From Sphingorhabdus lutea (GTDB lineage Bacteria; Pseudomonadota; Alphaproteobacteria; Sphingomonadales; Sphingomonadaceae): a stretch of DNA of 64,000 bases. The notes beneath the pieces were generated by a model, which made no database searches, was not told the origin of the DNA, and was given only the letters and a program-made list of their open reading frames with translations. The position numbers were made by a program, and so were the translations under genes. The DNA is taken from positions 2,284,501-2,348,500 of the forward strand of contig NZ_CP018154.1 in the NCBI RefSeq assembly GCF_001889025.1. Reading direction: 5' to 3'. Shown here piece by piece: positions 40,610-50,361 of the stretch (its first letter is position 1; each line of letters begins with the position of its first letter).

Positions 40610-41137
40610 TTATGATAGTTTTTCTTCGAATTTTTTGCGCAATTTTTGTAATTTAGGCGGAATGACGGCCATGCAATATGCATTATTCTGACCCTCTACA
40701 TCCCAATATTTTTGATGATAATCCTCTGCATCATACCAATTATCGGCATGTTCTACCGTGGTCACAATTGGCGCAGGCCAATCGGCCGCGGCCCTGTCCA
40801 TAGCGGGCTTTATTTCGGCCAATTGCGCATCATTTTGCGGGAAAATGGCGCTGCGATATTGGGTGCCAATGTCATTGCCCTGACGGTTTAATTGCGTGGG
40901 ATCATGAATTGCAAAAAATATATCGAGCAAGTCAGAATAGCTAATAACATTTGGGTCAAACCCAATTTTAATCGCCTCTGCATGTCCGGTATCGCCGCCA
41001 CAAACCTGTTTATAATTGGGGTTTTCAACATGCCCACCAATATATCCACTCGTCACCGATGAAACACCGTTTAATTGATTAAAAACTGCTTCTGTGCACC
41101 AAAAACAACCACCCGCGAAAATTGCAACATCCTGCAT
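40610..41137 (-). CDS. msrA: Peptide-methionine (S)-S-oxide reductase
   Basis: 175 residues from the ATG at 41137; GGAG lies 6 bases before it, inside a 12-base in-frame extension that would start at 41149. GGCFWCTEAVFNQL holds catalytic Cys11. The rest has GYIGGHVENPNYKQVC, GHAEAIKIGFDP and FFAIHDPTQLNRQGNDIGTQ, all typical. It repairs the S-form of oxidised methionine in proteins and free methionine. Complements the free-R-sulfoxide reductase at 13.7 kb. Confidence 0.96.
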   Translation of the reverse strand: MQDVAIFAGGCFWCTEAVFNQLNGVSSVTSGYIGGHVENPNYKQVCGGDTGHAEAIKIGFDPNVISYSDLLDIFFAIHDPTQLNRQGNDIGTQYRSAIFPQNDAQLAEIKPAMDRAAADWPAPIVTTVEHADNWYDAEDYHQKYWDVEGQNNAYCMAVIPPKLQKLRKKFEEKLS

Positions 41138-41218
41138 AATATACTCCATTTCTATCGGCTAAAATGGGGGGTAAATATTATAAATCAAGTGGCCCTTGCC
41201 CGCGCATCTCATCATAAA

Positions 41219-44200
41219 TTACTGCAGCTTGGCTGTTTTGTGCATTTTGCGGCTATCCCTTTTTTGTCCCGCCCTTAATACCAATAAATACATGGCGGGC
41301 GTGACCACCCGTGACAATATTGTCGATGTAATCAACCCACCAATTATAACAGTGGCCAAGGGGGAAAATAAAGCCCCGCCCAATAAGGCAAGGGGCAGTA
41401 AACCGCCCACCGCCGTCACAGAGGTAAGCAAAACCGGCATGAAGCGTATCTCGCCTGCTTTTTCAATCGCCTCGCGAAGCTCCATCCCCTGTTCACGAAG
41501 CTGGGTCGTGAAATCAACCAACAAAATGGAATTTTTAATTTCAATGCCGATTAAGGCGATAAAGCCAATAACAGCCATGAAACTTATCGGATTGCCGGTA
41601 AGGAATAATAAAATAATCCCGCCAAATAATCCAAGCGGAATAACACCCGCAACCACAATGGTTTCGCGGAAACGGCCAAATTCGGCAACTAAAATGGCAA
41701 AAATGCCAAATAATGCAATCATCACCGCAGGACCAAATCCCGACAAGGTTTCATCAATTTTCGACGCCTCACCGCCCACCACAATCTTATATCCAGGAGG
41801 TAATTTTAACTTACTCACCTCTTCCAACACTGCATTATTGGCAAGGGTAATGACCGCACCGGGCCGTAATTGAGCGGTAACCGAAACATTTCTTTCCAAT
41901 TGATGCCTTTTTATTTCCGGCGGCACAGATGATAATCGCGGATTTGAAATTTGATCCAACATAATGGGCTGTCCATCGCGTGAAGAGACATAAATTTTCT
42001 TCAACGCCGAAATCGGCAATTCCTTATCATATGCCAAACGAACCGTAACCGGATAAACATCCCCCTCATTATCCCGAAAACGCGATGCCTGTTCACCATT
42101 TAGGGCAAGCCGAATTGCGCGGCGCGGCGCACCATCGGCAATGTTCAATAAAGCCGCCTTTTGCACATCAATATTTGCGTCCAAATCAATACGGTCGGTC
42201 GCAACCGGATTTTCCACATCGCGCAGCCCCGGCGTCCTTCGCATTATCGCCTCAACCTGACTGGCCAATTTTTTTAATATGCCCAAATCCTGCCCTTGAA
42301 CAAACATCACAATGGGTGCTTCAATTGGGGCGCCATTTTGGAACATTTTTACCTTTATCTGTGCGCCGGATATATCATCTAATTTACTGCGCAGCCGCGC
42401 CACCATCTCTCGGCTTTCTCTGCCCTTCCATTCATCCATAATCACCAAAATATCGCCATAATTGGTGGCCTGCATATTGGAAAATACATTGTAAAATATT
42501 TGCGGATTACCTGCGCCCACATTTTCAGCGACAATTTTAACATCGGGTTCTGCGCGAACAATTTCTGCGACTTGTTTTATAATCCGGTCCGTATTGGCAA
42601 TGCTGCTGCCCTTTTCTGCCTCCACCTCTATGCGGAAATATGATGTATCGGCATCAGGGAATAATGAAAACCCCATAATCGGAACCAATAAAAATGCCGA
42701 AAAGGTAAGCAACATCGATCCGTAAAATGTCTTACGCGGATTATCCAATGCGCGGTGCAAAATGGGGCGATAGAACTTGTTGATACCGCCATTTAATATT
42801 TGGAAAATCCGATTGCCCTCTGGATCTTCATCACGTTTCAAAACGCGGCTTGCCAAAAATGGAATAACGGTCAGGGAAATGACCAATGATGCGCTGACCG
42901 TGAAAATCACCGCAACAAATGATCCTCTGGTGTATTTCCCCGCCCCTTCTGGCAGGAATAATAAAGGAAAAAAGGCAAATAATAACACGCCTGTTGACCC
43001 CAATATGGCCGGCGTAATTTCCTTTGTCGCATCAATTGCCGCAACAACCCTATCCTTGCCCATGCGTAAATGGCGGGCAATATTTTCCGTTACCACGATG
43101 GAATCATCAACCAATAAACCAAGCGATAGGATGAAGCCCAAAACAACCAATTGGTTAAAATTATACCCCACCATATTTATGCCCAAAAGCCCCGAAGCCA
43201 GCGACAACGGGATGGATATCATCACAATAAGCGATGAACGAAAACCCAGCGGCAATAGGGTGATAAGAACCAATGACAGCGCGATAATAAAGTCGCGGGC
43301 CAATTCCCTTAACCGAAAGCTAATATCCTTTGACTGGTCAAATTGCAGCTCCATTTTAATGTCGGGAGGCAAGTGATCGGCAAAGTCATGCATTTGCTGA
43401 ACAACCAAATCCTTAACCTTTGTGGCGTCCGTTCCGGGTTTTTGCGTAACCGACATCAATAATGCGCGCTTTCCATTATGCCGCGTTATGTGCAGATTTT
43501 CTTCCTGTCCCCACGAAACCTGCGCAACATCGCCAAGCGTCAATAATGTGCCTTCATTTGTTCTAATTGGTAAATTTTTTATTCGGTCCAAATCGCGATA
43601 TGCGCCCCCCGCATCGACATTAAACCGCCGCGCCCCACTTTGCACCGCGCCGCCCGGCAAATCTACCCCGCCCTGTGCCAAAATATCGGCAACCATGGTG
43701 GCGGGCAAACGAAGCTCGGCCAATTTATCATTATCGATTAAAACGGATATTTCCGGCTGCGGGATGCCAAATTTCTTCACCTGCCGGACCGATTTATTGC
43801 GATTTAAAATATCGGACAGATCATCAGAATATTTGTCCAAACGCCGCCAGCTTGCTGTCTCGCTTATCATCGCCAATTGAACAACGGCGGCCTCTGTGGT
43901 TCGCGTGCGGCGAAAATCCAATCTTTGCAGGCCAGATGGCAGCTGCGACCTTATCGCGCCAATTTCCCTAATCACATCATTATAATATTCATCGGGATCG
44001 CCCGCCCAATCAAATTCAATGGTAATTACCGCGCTGCCATCGCGGCTGGTGGAAGAAATTCGCTTTACATCATCCAACCCTTGCAACACTTCTTCAATTG
44101 GTTTGGCAACGGTTTCTTCCATTTCGCTGGCATCTGCGCCGGGTTGAATGGCGACAATATTTGTCACCGGAATGGGAAAATGCGGGTCAACGGCGCGCGG

Positions 44201-44296
44201 AATGGACATAAATGCATTGATGCCCAATGCACTAAGCAACAGGAAAAGCACAGCAGTTAGCTGCCATCTTTTAATGGCAAATTCGGCTAAATGCAC
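41219..44296 (-). CDS. RND-type efflux permease
   Basis: 1025 residues, normal length for a proton-driven RND transporter of the inner membrane. Twelve hydrophobic segments in two halves are expected from the layout, with two large periplasmic loops. The proton-relay pair is in LGLLVDDSIVVTENIARH, and the second-half region is IALIGIEIKNSILLVDF. The IEIKNSILL form and the adaptor type suggest the HAE1-like/multidrug group rather than metal efflux. It follows the adaptor gene by 39 bases. No outer-membrane channel gene is next to it, so a shared TolC-like protein is probably used. Confidence 0.92.
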   Translation of the reverse strand: MHLAEFAIKRWQLTAVLFLLLSALGINAFMSIPRAVDPHFPIPVTNIVAIQPGADASEMEETVAKPIEEVLQGLDDVKRISSTSRDGSAVITIEFDWAGDPDEYYNDVIREIGAIRSQLPSGLQRLDFRRTRTTEAAVVQLAMISETASWRRLDKYSDDLSDILNRNKSVRQVKKFGIPQPEISVLIDNDKLAELRLPATMVADILAQGGVDLPGGAVQSGARRFNVDAGGAYRDLDRIKNLPIRTNEGTLLTLGDVAQVSWGQEENLHITRHNGKRALLMSVTQKPGTDATKVKDLVVQQMHDFADHLPPDIKMELQFDQSKDISFRLRELARDFIIALSLVLITLLPLGFRSSLIVMISIPLSLASGLLGINMVGYNFNQLVVLGFILSLGLLVDDSIVVTENIARHLRMGKDRVVAAIDATKEITPAILGSTGVLLFAFFPLLFLPEGAGKYTRGSFVAVIFTVSASLVISLTVIPFLASRVLKRDEDPEGNRIFQILNGGINKFYRPILHRALDNPRKTFYGSMLLTFSAFLLVPIMGFSLFPDADTSYFRIEVEAEKGSSIANTDRIIKQVAEIVRAEPDVKIVAENVGAGNPQIFYNVFSNMQATNYGDILVIMDEWKGRESREMVARLRSKLDDISGAQIKVKMFQNGAPIEAPIVMFVQGQDLGILKKLASQVEAIMRRTPGLRDVENPVATDRIDLDANIDVQKAALLNIADGAPRRAIRLALNGEQASRFRDNEGDVYPVTVRLAYDKELPISALKKIYVSSRDGQPIMLDQISNPRLSSVPPEIKRHQLERNVSVTAQLRPGAVITLANNAVLEEVSKLKLPPGYKIVVGGEASKIDETLSGFGPAVMIALFGIFAILVAEFGRFRETIVVAGVIPLGLFGGIILLFLTGNPISFMAVIGFIALIGIEIKNSILLVDFTTQLREQGMELREAIEKAGEIRFMPVLLTSVTAVGGLLPLALLGGALFSPLATVIIGGLITSTILSRVVTPAMYLLVLRAGQKRDSRKMHKTAKLQ

Positions 44297-44335
44297 CTTT
44301 GCTTTTCCTTATATTTCATGTGTATTTTGGCCATT

Positions 44336-45403
44336 TTATTTTGCAATTTTCGATTGATTGCCAAGCCGGACCTTCTGCCCATCACTTACCTTTTCATGGC
44401 CAGATGCGATGATTTTTTCACCCATTTTCAAACCATTTTCAATAATTATCCATTTATCAGTCAATTGGCCCAGCTGCACATTGCGTATCGATGCCACATG
44501 GCTTTGCGGGTCGTAAATATAAACCAGTGCTTCATTATTCCGCACCCCGAAAATCGCAGATGCAGGAATGGCCACCAACTTCTCACTATCTGAATATAGG
44601 GGGATTTTGGCCTTGGCAATTTGGCCGGATTTCAAATTGGCGATTGCAGGCAACTGGGCATAGGCAAAAAAACTTCCCGTTGCAGGGTTTGCGCGCCCGT
44701 CAACTTCGCTAATCACTGCGTCAAATGGCCTATCCTCTGCGCCAGACAGGGCGACAGAAATTTTCTTTCCTGGCACGATTTGAGATAAATATTTATCAAT
44801 GATAGAAATTTTAAGGACAAAGCCTTTATCCGCCCGCCCAATGATTAACGCAGGCGTGCCAGCGGCAATTACTTGTCCAGCATCGGCGCTGCGCGAGATA
44901 ATCACCCCATTGCTAGGTGCATATAGGGCCGAGGTGCTGGCCGCAAATTGGGCCTGTGACATGCGGGCCTTTGCCGCCAGCATCGCAGCCTGTGCCTGTT
45001 CAACGCGGGGCTTGGTAATCCATCCTTGCTTAAATAAGGTGGAGGACCGCGTAAATTCCGCATTGGCGCGGTCATATTCGGCCCGCGCTGCCTTTACATC
45101 GGCGGCCACATTGGTGCTGTCCAATGTGGCAAGCAACGCGCCCGCCTTTACAAAATCACCTTCGCGATATTTGACTGACGCAATTTTTCCTGATGTTGTG
45201 AAACCAAGCGGGGTTTCTTCTCTATAACTAATTGTGCCAACCGCCTGAACGTCAAATGCTTCATCAATTTTGCCAATGGTGATTATATCCACCACCGGTT
45301 GCACATTGCGCGCGGGCTGCCCGCCTTCATCGCCATTTTTACAAGATGTTAAGGCGAGCGCCAATAAAGCCGCAATATAATATTTTTTATGATGAAATGC
45401 CAT
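44336..45403 (-). CDS. RND efflux periplasmic adaptor (membrane fusion protein)
   Basis: 355 residues. A lipoprotein signal ends LALTSCKNGD, which anchors it in the inner membrane. After it come the half-lipoyl domain (TISYREETPLGFTTSGKIAS), a helical hairpin (ARAEYDRANAEFTRSSTLFK), the second half-lipoyl part (ALYAPSNGVIISRSADAGQ) and a beta-barrel/membrane-proximal domain. It links the permease to an outer-membrane channel. Upstream of the permease in the same operon. Confidence 0.92.
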   Translation of the reverse strand: MAFHHKKYYIAALLALALTSCKNGDEGGQPARNVQPVVDIITIGKIDEAFDVQAVGTISYREETPLGFTTSGKIASVKYREGDFVKAGALLATLDSTNVAADVKAARAEYDRANAEFTRSSTLFKQGWITKPRVEQAQAAMLAAKARMSQAQFAASTSALYAPSNGVIISRSADAGQVIAAGTPALIIGRADKGFVLKISIIDKYLSQIVPGKKISVALSGAEDRPFDAVISEVDGRANPATGSFFAYAQLPAIANLKSGQIAKAKIPLYSDSEKLVAIPASAIFGVRNNEALVYIYDPQSHVASIRNVQLGQLTDKWIIIENGLKMGEKIIASGHEKVSDGQKVRLGNQSKIAK

Positions 45404-45523
45404 GCCTGCTCCCCCAAATCGGCCTGTGCATAATTTAGGAATTATGCCCCAAAGGCAAGAATATAATCATCATAAAATCATAAATTTTATAGATATAATG
45501 CACATTAAAAATTTTTTATGCAC

Positions 45524-45551
45524 AAAAAAAGAGGGCGGATAAACCGCCCTC
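45524..45551 (-). terminator. Intrinsic terminator of the OmpA-type gene
   Basis: On the minus strand GAGGGCGG and CCGCCCTC form an 8-bp stem with a 5-base loop, followed by seven T, 26 bases after the stop. It isolates the porin gene from the efflux operon. Confidence 0.92.
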
Positions 45552-45576
45552 AATTCATTAACTTAATTAAAAGCTA

Positions 45577-46710
45577 TTACATTCCTGAACCAGGACCGTA
45601 GGTTACTTCAACGCGGCGGTTTTTAACTTCGCGCACGCCGTCGCCGCTGTTCAAAGCAGGACGTGTTTCACCAAATGCTTGGGTGCTGATTGCGCCGGCT
45701 GAAACGCCTTTGCTTTCCAAATAACCACGAACAGTCGCGTTACGACGTTGTGACAAACCTACGTTATAAGTAGGTGCGCCTGAGGTATCAGCGTGACCAG
45801 CAAGCATTACTTTCGCGCTACCGCAATTTGCATATTGCGATACAGCGTTGTTCAATGTGTCTGCGCCAGCAGGTGTCAAGTTTGATTGATCCCAATCAAA
45901 ATACACAACATATGGACCAACATTACATACTGGTTTTTGAGCAACCGGTGGTGGTGGTGGTGGTGGCGGTGGCGGTGCTGGTGGTGCAGCAACAGGAACA
46001 ACCACTGGTGGTGGAGCAGGCTCTTCACCGCCAAAGTTGTAAACCAAGCTACCCATTAATGAATGTGAACGGAAACGTGTTGAAACGTCACGGCCCAAAC
46101 GGTCAACCAAGTCAACGCCAGGTGCGTTAAAGAAGCGATATTTCAAACCAACATCCCAGCTATCGCTCAAAGGAGCGCGAACGCCGGCAAGAACTTGCCA
46201 TGCAAAGCCAGTGTCAGAATCATTCAACCAAGGGGTTGAAGTGATAACATTTTCAATATCTACGCGAGCAACGCCAACGCCGCCGCCAACAAAACCTTGA
46301 ATGCCGTCATCATCACCAAAATCAAGCATACCATTGACCATGAAGCTCAATGCGCTTGCATCGCCGGTTGATGCGATATTTGAAGTTAATGCAGTGCCAA
46401 CTGTGCTGCCGCTGTTTGTAACAGGAAATGCACGGTCATTGCTGCGTGATTGAGTAATATCAGCTTTGCGATAGGAAACTTCTGATTCCAAACGGAAACC
46501 GCCGAAGTCATATCCTACAACGCCGCCAAAGTCATAACCAGTGTCGGTATCCAATGTTGCAGGTGTGCCTACATTGGCGATGTCCAATTGCAGGTCTTCT
46601 AATAGCATTGCACCGCCGTCAACGCCCACATACCATTGGCCGTCACGGGCCAAAGCAGGTGAAGCGATTGCAGTTGATGCAAGAGCCAAACCGATGGCAA
46701 ACTTACGCAT
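45577..46710 (-). CDS. OmpA family outer membrane protein
   Basis: 377 residues with a signal peptide (MRKFAIGLALASTAIASPAL ending in ALA). The N-terminal half (about 22-225) is an 8-stranded barrel like other OmpA-type porins (GQWYVGVDGGAMLLED, LKYRFFNAPG). A proline-rich linker (PPPPPPPPPP) separates it from a peptidoglycan-binding OmpA domain with VYFDWDQSNLTPAGADTLN and GHADTSGAPTYNVGLSQRR. It ties the outer membrane to the wall. Codon choice in this gene is more GC-rich and regular than in its neighbours, which fits high expression. Confidence 0.95.
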   Translation of the reverse strand: MRKFAIGLALASTAIASPALARDGQWYVGVDGGAMLLEDLQLDIANVGTPATLDTDTGYDFGGVVGYDFGGFRLESEVSYRKADITQSRSNDRAFPVTNSGSTVGTALTSNIASTGDASALSFMVNGMLDFGDDDGIQGFVGGGVGVARVDIENVITSTPWLNDSDTGFAWQVLAGVRAPLSDSWDVGLKYRFFNAPGVDLVDRLGRDVSTRFRSHSLMGSLVYNFGGEEPAPPPVVVPVAAPPAPPPPPPPPPPVAQKPVCNVGPYVVYFDWDQSNLTPAGADTLNNAVSQYANCGSAKVMLAGHADTSGAPTYNVGLSQRRNATVRGYLESKGVSAGAISTQAFGETRPALNSGDGVREVKNRRVEVTYGPGSGM

Positions 46711-46995
46711 ATACTTTCCCCTTTTCTTTAATTTAGGAATAAAATTCGATAGGCAGTTGTTACATCCTCAATTCGCATGATGCAAGCATAGTTTCGCATA
46801 ATATGTTGCTAAAATGTCGCCATTTGCCTTTTCAACATATAAAAAACTGTAAAATTCACGCATTTTTACGGGTATTTACTTTATAGGACCCTGATTAAAC
46901 AATGACCGCGTTAATATACCTCAATATAAATGCATGACGCTTCATGATTCGATGAATTTTATAATTTTTGATTTTTATGCTGTTTTCATTTGCCT

Positions 46996-47445
46996 CTAAG
47001 CGCTCAAACCCTGTGCTTGTAATAATGACAAAATCTGAGCCAAAGTTGATCTGGCCTCTACATCTATTGTCGTGCCGCCATTTGGCGCAGTGACAATATT
47101 GCCCCCACCCCAAATATTGCCATCATAGCGCAGCATTTTATTTTGATGTTTTGACCAAATGCGTAAATTTATCTTTGGTGCGATATACCGCCAGCCATTT
47201 TCAAAATATACCGCCAAATAATTGGCATAGTTCGCCCAAATTCCCGTGGGGGTTTCCCCAATTAAATAGCAGTTGCCAAATATAGGTGCCTGTTCGCCGA
47301 TCAATAATGCTGGATTATCCAATTTCTTTTCCACCACGGGATTTAATAAAATATCGATTAATAATAATGCCTCATTATGGCTTATTTCCTTTTGTGCCTG
47401 CCCCTGAACCAATAAAGGCAGCCTAAAATTATATGTCTGTGTCAT
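46996..47445 (-). CDS. DUF2793 protein at the end of the GTA cluster
   Basis: 149 residues. The N-terminus (MTQTYNFRLPLLVQGQAQKE, then ISHNEALLLIDILLNPVVE) is the DUF2793 signature, followed by a beta-rich part (GNCYLIGETPTGIWANYANY, WRYIAPKINLRIW). The family is found at the tail end of alphaproteobacterial GTA and phage clusters and may be a fibre or receptor-binding component. It lies 34 bases after gp15. Function inferred only from position. Confidence 0.82.
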   Translation of the reverse strand: MTQTYNFRLPLLVQGQAQKEISHNEALLLIDILLNPVVEKKLDNPALLIGEQAPIFGNCYLIGETPTGIWANYANYLAVYFENGWRYIAPKINLRIWSKHQNKMLRYDGNIWGGGNIVTAPNGGTTIDVEARSTLAQILSLLQAQGLSA

Positions 47446-47479
47446 TCACGCCTCTTTAATATGTTAAGAAAATTTATGG

Positions 47480-49789
47480 TTAAATAAGAAATATAAGCGG
47501 CGCAGATGGCGCATTTTCACCCATTTGCCGAACCTCCAATCCCAATAATTCATCCGGCGGGATATTTAAGCTGGCCTTTATTGCCTGTTTTTCAGAATCC
47601 AAAAGCCAGAAATTATTCTTATCGGTAAAGGAAAGCTCGATTTTTTGAGCATTATTTGGGGCATTTACCCCGCCATTCACAAATGCCGAAATTTGATATT
47701 TCTCGCTTGGTTCATCCAAAATAATATCCACATAATCGCGCCACCCATTGTCAATCCGCGATCGCCTTTGCCATGAAATTTGGGTGCCGTCCGTTGGATG
47801 ATGATATATTGCGGGATGCACGGGCCGCAGGGGGCGTGTAAATTTATCCCAATTGGCAATTTGCGCCTCCACTGGCATTTCATCGCCAAGCCCCTGTGCC
47901 TCAATATGCAACATGCCATCCAATCTGGACAAATTTTCCTCACCCGACACGGCTGAGTCTGAGGATGAGGATGTCGGCATGCCTGCGGGTAATAATGCTT
48001 CTATATCAATAATATTCATCCTATTTTGCTCAATCAGCAAAAATTGTTCATTTGCCATATGATTGAAAATCGCTTCATCGCTGGCAAATCGACCTCTTAA
48101 AAAACTGCTAAGTTCAAATCGTCCATCACCGCGCGGCTGGCATGTGGCAAATTGCACAAATTCTTCCCCAATTCGGGCAAGGTTTAGATATTTATTTGAT
48201 AAAATATCGGCATTTGATGCGCCGACCAATATGTCATCCTTGCGGTCAAGCTGGACAATGATCCTGCTTTTTAAATCCCAAAATTCGGCCTTTGCTGGCG
48301 CCAATACGGCCTGCACCACATCTCCGGTAATTGAATTTTGCGCAATGCTTTCTGCCTGAACAAGCGCATCACCAGCCGCATTTTCAACAAATATGGCGGC
48401 CCTGCGCCATCCATGTTGCGCACCATTAGCCGCAATAGCAACCATTGGCCGATGGCTATATTGCGCATCAAAAATGGGCGCGGCAAATGCCCGCAATATT
48501 GTCGGTCCATGCACATCATCAAATTGGGCAATATGCCCCGCGACCTGCATATCGGGCATATTGGACAAATTATCCATCATCGCGGCCATATCGCTATATC
48601 GTCTGGCCTTTATTAAATTTCCGGCCAAATTTTGCTGTGTTTCGGTAATCAGCCATGAAAATGGATCGCCATGAACCGAAATAATAGAACCCACCGCCAT
48701 TTTTTTATAATGTCGCGGCAACATGGCTGTCCATATATGGCGTGCATCATAATGACCGTTTAACATTGCCATCGCTGCACATTGCGCCTGCTGCATATTT
48801 AATGTGGCGGGAAAATCAATGTTCAAATGCCGATCATATTGGCCGGGGCGCTGCACCTCCACCTGATGGGGCAGATAATCCCGCTCTGGCGCATAATATC
48901 GTATCAACAAATGGCTGGGCGCATCGCCCACCGCGCCTATATTATGCTCTGGCTTTGATATTTTTTTATTATCAACCGAAATTATATATTCTTTGCCAAT
49001 GGCATAATCGGTAATTTTTCGGCCATTTGAATAATATAATTTGCCGTTTTTCTCAGTAAAAAACCCTGAATAAAAGGATGCTAAATCCGCCAACGCATCT
49101 CGGGCATTTTCCTGTATAATTTGATAACCGATTAACTGTTCATCGCTTGTCGATCCGGCCATATTGGGGGCAATGTCATTTAATATCCGGTTTAATGACA
49201 CATGCTGCTCATCCTCAAACAGCTCGAAACTAAGCGACGGGATGCGATTGCCAAAATCCGCTAGCTGCAGCCCCTCAAACACCACATAGCAGATCCCGCG
49301 AAATGCCGGACATTTATCCATTCCCTGTGCGGCCAATAATAACGGGTCGGCTTGTTGCTGTTCATCGCCAGGGTAAAAACGCATCATCCCGCCTGTTTTC
49401 AAATCACCCGCCGCGCCGCGTAATAATTTACCATCGGCCCAAATTCGGCCAATTGATTTGATGTGATTAGAGGCAATAGCCACGGCAAAATTTGCCGAAT
49501 AGCTGTAATTGACACTGTTTGCCTGCCCCTTGCCCCCTGATTTCACCTTATTTTCAATTAAATCACTGGCCCATATAACCGATCCAGCGACCCGCATTGT
49601 GCCGTAAATTTTGGGGATGGCCGCGCCATAGGTGGATGTTTGAACATCCAATTCCTTTAACCGGCCAGCCCCAATTTTCGGTTTGCCAAAAATGGCATTA
49701 TCCACTTGCCCGCCCAAAATTGATCCAATGGCGCCGCCAATTGGCCCGCCAATTGCCGTTCCGGCCAATGTTAACGCGATGGTTGCCAT
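47480..49789 (-). CDS. GTA tail-tip protein, short megatron-like (gp15)
   Basis: 769 residues. It starts MATIALTLAGTAIGGPIGGA (a glycine-zipper-like stretch) and then matches the tip-attachment region KIYGTMRVAGSVIWASDLIE and VNYSYSANFAVAIA seen in phage host-specificity and GTA gp15 proteins. Rhodobacter gp15 is about 1300 residues with a glycosidase-like TIM domain; that part is missing here. The protein probably closes the tail tip and contacts the recipient surface. AAGGA precedes the ATG. Confidence 0.82.
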   Translation of the reverse strand: MATIALTLAGTAIGGPIGGAIGSILGGQVDNAIFGKPKIGAGRLKELDVQTSTYGAAIPKIYGTMRVAGSVIWASDLIENKVKSGGKGQANSVNYSYSANFAVAIASNHIKSIGRIWADGKLLRGAAGDLKTGGMMRFYPGDEQQQADPLLLAAQGMDKCPAFRGICYVVFEGLQLADFGNRIPSLSFELFEDEQHVSLNRILNDIAPNMAGSTSDEQLIGYQIIQENARDALADLASFYSGFFTEKNGKLYYSNGRKITDYAIGKEYIISVDNKKISKPEHNIGAVGDAPSHLLIRYYAPERDYLPHQVEVQRPGQYDRHLNIDFPATLNMQQAQCAAMAMLNGHYDARHIWTAMLPRHYKKMAVGSIISVHGDPFSWLITETQQNLAGNLIKARRYSDMAAMMDNLSNMPDMQVAGHIAQFDDVHGPTILRAFAAPIFDAQYSHRPMVAIAANGAQHGWRRAAIFVENAAGDALVQAESIAQNSITGDVVQAVLAPAKAEFWDLKSRIIVQLDRKDDILVGASNADILSNKYLNLARIGEEFVQFATCQPRGDGRFELSSFLRGRFASDEAIFNHMANEQFLLIEQNRMNIIDIEALLPAGMPTSSSSDSAVSGEENLSRLDGMLHIEAQGLGDEMPVEAQIANWDKFTRPLRPVHPAIYHHPTDGTQISWQRRSRIDNGWRDYVDIILDEPSEKYQISAFVNGGVNAPNNAQKIELSFTDKNNFWLLDSEKQAIKASLNIPPDELLGLEVRQMGENAPSAPLIFLI

Positions 49790-49827
49790 GATAAATCCTT
49801 TTTCAATATATGATGATTTTTTGGCCC

Positions 49828-49853
49828 GCCCCTTTGGCCAGCCCCTTTGGCCT
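49828..49853. repeat. 13-bp tandem repeat next to gp15
   Basis: GCCCCTTTGGCCA and GCCCCTTTGGCCT lie head to tail between the gp14 stop and the gp15 start. Confidence 0.7.
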
Positions 49854-49865
49854 ACCCCTGTTTAA

Positions 49866-49914
49866 CGGATGATGCCTGTTGACCGGATGATGCCTATTGA
49901 CCGGATGATGTTGG
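49866..49914. repeat. 18-bp tandem repeat at the gp14 3' end
   Basis: CGGATGATGCCTGTTGAC, then the same with one change, then CGGATGATG of a third copy. The repeat spans the gp14 stop codon (49894-49896), so the last residues of gp14 (CPTSSGQ) come from it. In another frame it reads as repeated HHPVNR. Confidence 0.8.
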
Positions 49915-50355
49915 ACAGGCGCAATATTTCCATGCCCCTGATATGGGCCAATTATCCGGCATGGGCGCACAGACCACCGATTGAACAGCATGATATGCGT
50001 GGATAGCGGATAAACCCCGCCCCGCCGTAATGGCAAAATGCACCTGACGCGCATCGGGCCGAACCATAATGATATTTCCCGCCACATGATATGCGCTATC
50101 AATGTTAATTGGACAAAATTCCGGCCGCGTGAAAAAATCGCTTATCCGTTTATTGCTGCGTTGCCGCAGGCTATATCCAATGGGAATATCGCCCACAAAT
50201 CCAATATTTTGTAAAGATAAGGACAATGTCCCAACACAATCCAACCCCGTATCGGCGCTTCGCCCCCATAATTTAAACGATGTGCCAATATATTTCTGTG
50301 CTGCGCTAAACAGCTTTGCCCGACAGAGGCAATTTTGCATAATGTGATGCGCCAT
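49894..50355 (-). CDS. GTA NlpC/P60-type cell-wall peptidase (gp14)
   Basis: 153 residues. The fold has the catalytic Cys40 in SADTGLDCVGTL and His106 in QVHFAIT, as in the peptidase carried at the GTA tail tip that opens the recipient's peptidoglycan. Usual family length is about 150. The C-terminus runs into a tandem repeat. It starts 6 bases after the gp13 stop without a clear ribosome site, so coupling to gp13 is probable; Met6 is another possible start. Confidence 0.85.
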   Translation of the reverse strand: MAHHIMQNCLCRAKLFSAAQKYIGTSFKLWGRSADTGLDCVGTLSLSLQNIGFVGDIPIGYSLRQRSNKRISDFFTRPEFCPINIDSAYHVAGNIIMVRPDARQVHFAITAGRGLSAIHAYHAVQSVVCAPMPDNWPISGAWKYCACPTSSGQ

Positions 50356-50361
50356 TATTGG

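Noticed and set aside
49803..50102. A 99-residue frame with HHPVNR repeats overlapping gp14
   Set aside because: It is the other reading frame of the tandem repeats and gp14; no own ribosome site. Kept only as an observation on possible frame change.
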